A stretch of 7,747 bases of DNA from contig CP070843.1 in NCBI GenBank assembly GCA_020350905.1, positions 1,439,073 through 1,446,819 on the forward strand, in the 5' to 3' direction. The DNA is from Deltaproteobacteria bacterium. GTDB lineage: Bacteria > Desulfobacterota > Syntrophobacteria > BM002. Numbering within the stretch: the first letter of the stretch is position 1; the number at the start of each line of letters is the position of its first letter. A program made the position numbers and the translations under genes. Of this stretch, positions 6,165 to 7,747 are shown piece after piece. The notes beneath the pieces are model-generated. The model ran no database searches, was not told the origin of the DNA, and saw only the letters and a list, made by a program, of their open reading frames with translations.

Positions 6165-7135
6165 GGATGACTCCAAAGGTTGTGGTGGTAGGTAGCTTCT
6201 CGATCCTTGCCGCCGTAGTATTTGTCATGGTCTGCTGGCCATACGCCCACAGAGACATGACCCCGTCGGAGATCTTTCGGCCTCGTACCTTGGTGGAAGC
6301 TGCCGGCAGAGCTATTTATGTCAAGAACGGCTGCGTCTACTGCCACACTCAGTCTATTCGCGTAGTCGACTGGGGCCATGGGGCGGAACGAATTGCCCAG
6401 GCAGGGGATTACGTCGGTGACAGACCTATTCTTCTTGGTTCGCAGCGAACCGGAGTCGATCTCTCCCAGGAGGGAGGCGAGCATCCGGACGACTGGCACA
6501 TCGCCCATTTCGTTAATCCGCGTTACACCAGACCCAATTCCATCATGCCTCCCTTTAAGTGGCTTGGCATGGAGAGCCTCAACACCCTGACCCAATACAT
6601 CCAGAGTCTCGGAATGAAAAAAGCCGATGTGCGCATGGCGCGGCAGCGCTACTGGAAAGAGGAGTCCATCAAGGCTTACGAGGCGGGACCTGATGTCAAC
6701 GCCAAATGGCTCGCCGACATCGTGCCCGAAGGCTGGCGCAACCTCCCCAATCCATACGCCACTACTCCAGCGGGGCTAAAGCGGGGCCAATTTGTCTATC
6801 AACAATTCTGCATCGGCTGCCACGGACCTATTGGGGATGGCATGGGTCCGGCTCAACCATATATCTATCCGCCGCCATTGAACTTCACCATTCTAAAGGG
6901 CAGAGAGATATCCGGGGGAATTATCTATTATCAGATCATGAACGGCATAACCGGAACGGCCATGCCGTATTTCAAACGAGAGTTGGAATCGCAGAAGATC
7001 TGGGAAGTTGGCGATTACGTGGCTGTTTATTTTATCAATCAGAGTGACGCAAATAAGGATCCTTGCGGGATTGATGCGTCTTGGGAACCGTATGACTGTC
7101 CGGACGGCGCGGAGGCGCGGCAAAGGAATCGGTGA
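6161..7135 (+). CDS. ccoO: cbb3 oxidase subunit II (CcoO) fused to a C-terminal cytochrome c domain
   Basis: The 324-residue protein has an N-terminal membrane anchor (about 7-27). A CcoO/FixO domain follows, with heme site C58-V-Y-C61-H62, the family blocks GSQRTGVDL (93-101) and DDWHIAHFVNPR (110-121), and probable axial M129 in NSIMPPFKWL. A linker of about 60 residues leads to a second class I cytochrome c domain: C217-I-G-C220-H221, GDGMGP, and probable axial M268 in GTAMPYF. Usual CcoO is monoheme and about 200-240 residues; the extra domain resembles a CcoP or monoheme-cytochrome module, and no separate ccoP or ccoQ follows. The protein would receive electrons at the periplasmic face and pass them to CcoN. 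Translation is coupled to ccoN (ATGA overlap), with GGAG at 6150-6153. C302 and C313 in the C-terminal tail (PCGIDASWEPYDCP) are not in heme motifs and might form a disulfide. Confidence 0.92.
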   Translation: MRMTPKVVVVGSFSILAAVVFVMVCWPYAHRDMTPSEIFRPRTLVEAAGRAIYVKNGCVYCHTQSIRVVDWGHGAERIAQAGDYVGDRPILLGSQRTGVDLSQEGGEHPDDWHIAHFVNPRYTRPNSIMPPFKWLGMESLNTLTQYIQSLGMKKADVRMARQRYWKEESIKAYEAGPDVNAKWLADIVPEGWRNLPNPYATTPAGLKRGQFVYQQFCIGCHGPIGDGMGPAQPYIYPPPLNFTILKGREISGGIIYYQIMNGITGTAMPYFKRELESQKIWEVGDYVAVYFINQSDANKDPCGIDASWEPYDCPDGAEARQRNR

Positions 7136-7136
7136 G

Positions 7137-7192
7137 CAGTAAACAGTAAGCCGTAAGCAGAGGACAGCTGACAGGAGGCAGCAAGCAGCTGG
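7137..7192 (+). repeat. Heptad-phased repeat directly after ccoO (CAGNNNN family)
   Basis: Eight consecutive 7-bp units begin two bases after the ccoO stop: CAGTAAA, CAGTAAG, CCGTAAG, CAGAGGA, CAGCTGA, CAGGAGG, CAGCAAG, CAGCTGG. All but the third start with CAG. It mirrors the heptamer array that starts right after the actD stop, with a different word. Confidence 0.75.
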
Positions 7193-7210
7193 AAAGACTA
7201 GCCACAGGGG

Positions 7211-7287
7211 AGATTGTAGATTTTAGATTTAAGATTGCAGATTGAAGGATGGAAATTACAAATCACAAAACCCAAATAACAAACAAA
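7211..7287 (+). repeat. Heptad-phased AT-rich repeat (AGATTNN then AAATNAC family)
   Basis: Eleven 7-bp units follow in phase: AGATTGT, AGATTTT, AGATTTA, AGATTGC, AGATTGA, AGGATGG, AAATTAC, AAATCAC, AAAACCC, AAATAAC, AAACAAA. The unit drifts gradually from AGATTNN to AAANNAC. The region is clearly richer in A and T than the flanking genes. Confidence 0.7.
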
Positions 7288-7436
7288 TAACAATGACCGA
7301 AATTCAAAATCCCAAACCTTCATATCCTCCTAAAAAAAGAGGAGCCCAAATATGTTTGGGTCATTGATTATTGGAATTTGAGATTTATTTGTAATTTGGT
7401 GCTTGGGATTTGGTATTTTGGTTTGAGGATTGCAGA
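7233..7436. repeat. Imperfect inverted-repeat element bounded by a 9-bp direct repeat
   Basis: AAATTACAAAT (7253-7263) is the exact reverse complement of ATTTGTAATTT (7387-7397), and AATAACAATGACC (7286-7298) pairs with GGTCATTGATTATT (7359-7372) with a one-base bulge. Two small hairpins sit at the centre (CTCCT 7327-7331 with AGGAG 7340-7344; CCCAAA 7345-7350 with TTTGGG 7355-7360). GATTGCAGA occurs at 7233-7241 and again at 7428-7436, outside the arms. This could be a MITE-like element with a target duplication, or two heptad arrays in opposite orientation, since the right arm also reads in sevens (TTATTTG, TAATTTG, GTGCTTG, GGATTTG). No ORF of note lies inside. Confidence 0.6.
7345..7360. 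other. Short perfect hairpin in the ccoO-downstream spacer
   Basis: CCCAAA, a 4-base loop TATG, and TTTGGG form a 6-bp stem. It lies at the centre of the larger inverted repeat. No run of T follows on either strand, so it is a poor intrinsic terminator; it could still help end transcription between ccoO and the next gene. Confidence 0.4.
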
Positions 7437-7457
7437 ATGATAAACGATAGAGGTGAA

Positions 7458-7747
7458 ATGTTCTATTCGCAAGGCGCCATGAGTATCGTCACCGCTTCAC
7501 CGCGTCACAGCGTCCCTCTGTTGATTCGCAGCGGTGTTCTCCTCGTGTGCTTTGTTCTGCTCTTATGCTGTGGTGAAAAAAGAGAACCCCCAACCTGGAG
7601 CGGTCCCGCAAAGATTGCGGTTGTAGTACCTCATACTGGCCCCTTGAGGGAGGAAGGACAGATGCTGCAGCTTGGGGCACTTATGGCAAGCAGGGAAGCC
7701 GAGAGCAGAGTGGCCGATCTCAATCTGGAAGTGGTGGTCTACGACTC
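7458..7747 (+). CDS. Periplasmic ligand-binding lipoprotein, branched-chain amino acid type (N-terminal part, 3' end outside window)
   Basis: The frame is open to the right edge, giving 96 residues from ATG 7458. A basic and hydrophobic stretch (about 21-38, RSGVLLVCFVLLLCCG) looks like a lipoprotein signal with C37 or C38 as the lipidated cysteine; the lipobox LLCC is atypical at its -1 position. The mature start, KIAVVVPHTGPLREEGQMLQLGALMA, is the opening strand and helix of LivJ/LivK-like substrate-binding proteins (type I periplasmic fold), where the usual pattern is I-A-x-x-x-P-x-T-G. It likely binds a small molecule for an ABC importer or a sensor; the ligand cannot be told. Start choice is uncertain: ATG 7458 has AGAGGTGA just upstream, ATG 7437 has GAGG 8 bases away, and ATG 7479 would give a tidy 32-residue signal. 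Separation by the repeat spacer suggests a different transcription unit from the oxidase genes. Confidence 0.75.
   Translation, partial: MFYSQGAMSIVTASPRHSVPLLIRSGVLLVCFVLLLCCGEKREPPTWSGPAKIAVVVPHTGPLREEGQMLQLGALMASREAESRVADLNLEVVVYD

Noticed and set aside
7137..7192. A C-terminal extension of CcoO or a small gene in the CAG-rich heptads
   Set aside because: The ccoO frame ends at TGA 7133-7135. A 7-bp period shifts the codon phase at each unit, so the array cannot encode a regular peptide repeat, and no start with a ribosome site is present.
7345..7370. Intrinsic terminator after ccoO
   Set aside because: The 6-bp A/T-heavy stem is not followed by a T run, so it does not meet the usual criteria; it is listed only as a hairpin.

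Overview
The window carries one co-directional (+ strand) block of respiratory genes. Seven genes for an alternative complex III (ACIII, a quinol:electron-acceptor oxidoreductase unrelated to cytochrome bc1) and a cbb3-type heme-copper oxygen reductase fill bases 1-7135. The first 290 bases or so of an unrelated-looking solute-binding lipoprotein gene follow after a 322-base spacer. No RNA genes, CRISPR array, transposase or integrase is visible.

Layout: 1-969, 3' part of actB (iron-sulfur half; the gene runs off the left edge); 966-2291 actC (NrfD-type quinol-binding membrane subunit); 2281-2787 actD (DUF3341); 2788-3020, a repeat-rich spacer; 3021-4229 actF (second NrfD-like membrane subunit); 4229-4780 actA-like pentaheme cytochrome c; 4794-6164 ccoN (oxidase catalytic subunit); 6161-7135 a ccoO protein fused to a second cytochrome c domain; 7136-7457, a second repeat-rich spacer; 7458-7747 the start of a periplasmic binding protein gene. 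Genes on either side of the first spacer are tightly packed (ATGA, TAATG or short overlaps), so actB-actC-actD and actF-actA-ccoN-ccoO look like two translationally coupled groups, probably one operon or two adjacent ones.

Inferred function: ActC and/or ActF oxidise membrane quinol. Electrons pass through the ActB iron-sulfur clusters and the ActA hemes to the diheme CcoO protein, then to the heme b / heme b3-CuB site of CcoN, where oxygen is reduced to water. The order B-C-D-F-A differs from the more usual A-B-C-D-E-F. No monoheme ActE and no separate CcoP or CcoQ is present here; the extra heme domain on CcoO may cover those roles. This reads as a compact quinol-to-oxygen chain encoded as a unit.

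Organism: a Gram-negative bacterium able to respire oxygen, probably at low concentration. The moderate GC content, the cluster type and the spacers made of short degenerate repeated words suggest a Desulfobacterota-like (former Deltaproteobacteria) or related uncultured lineage; this is an inference, since no taxonomic marker is present. The most unusual non-coding signal is that both spacers are built largely of different 7-bp-phased tandem words that begin one or two bases after a stop codon.
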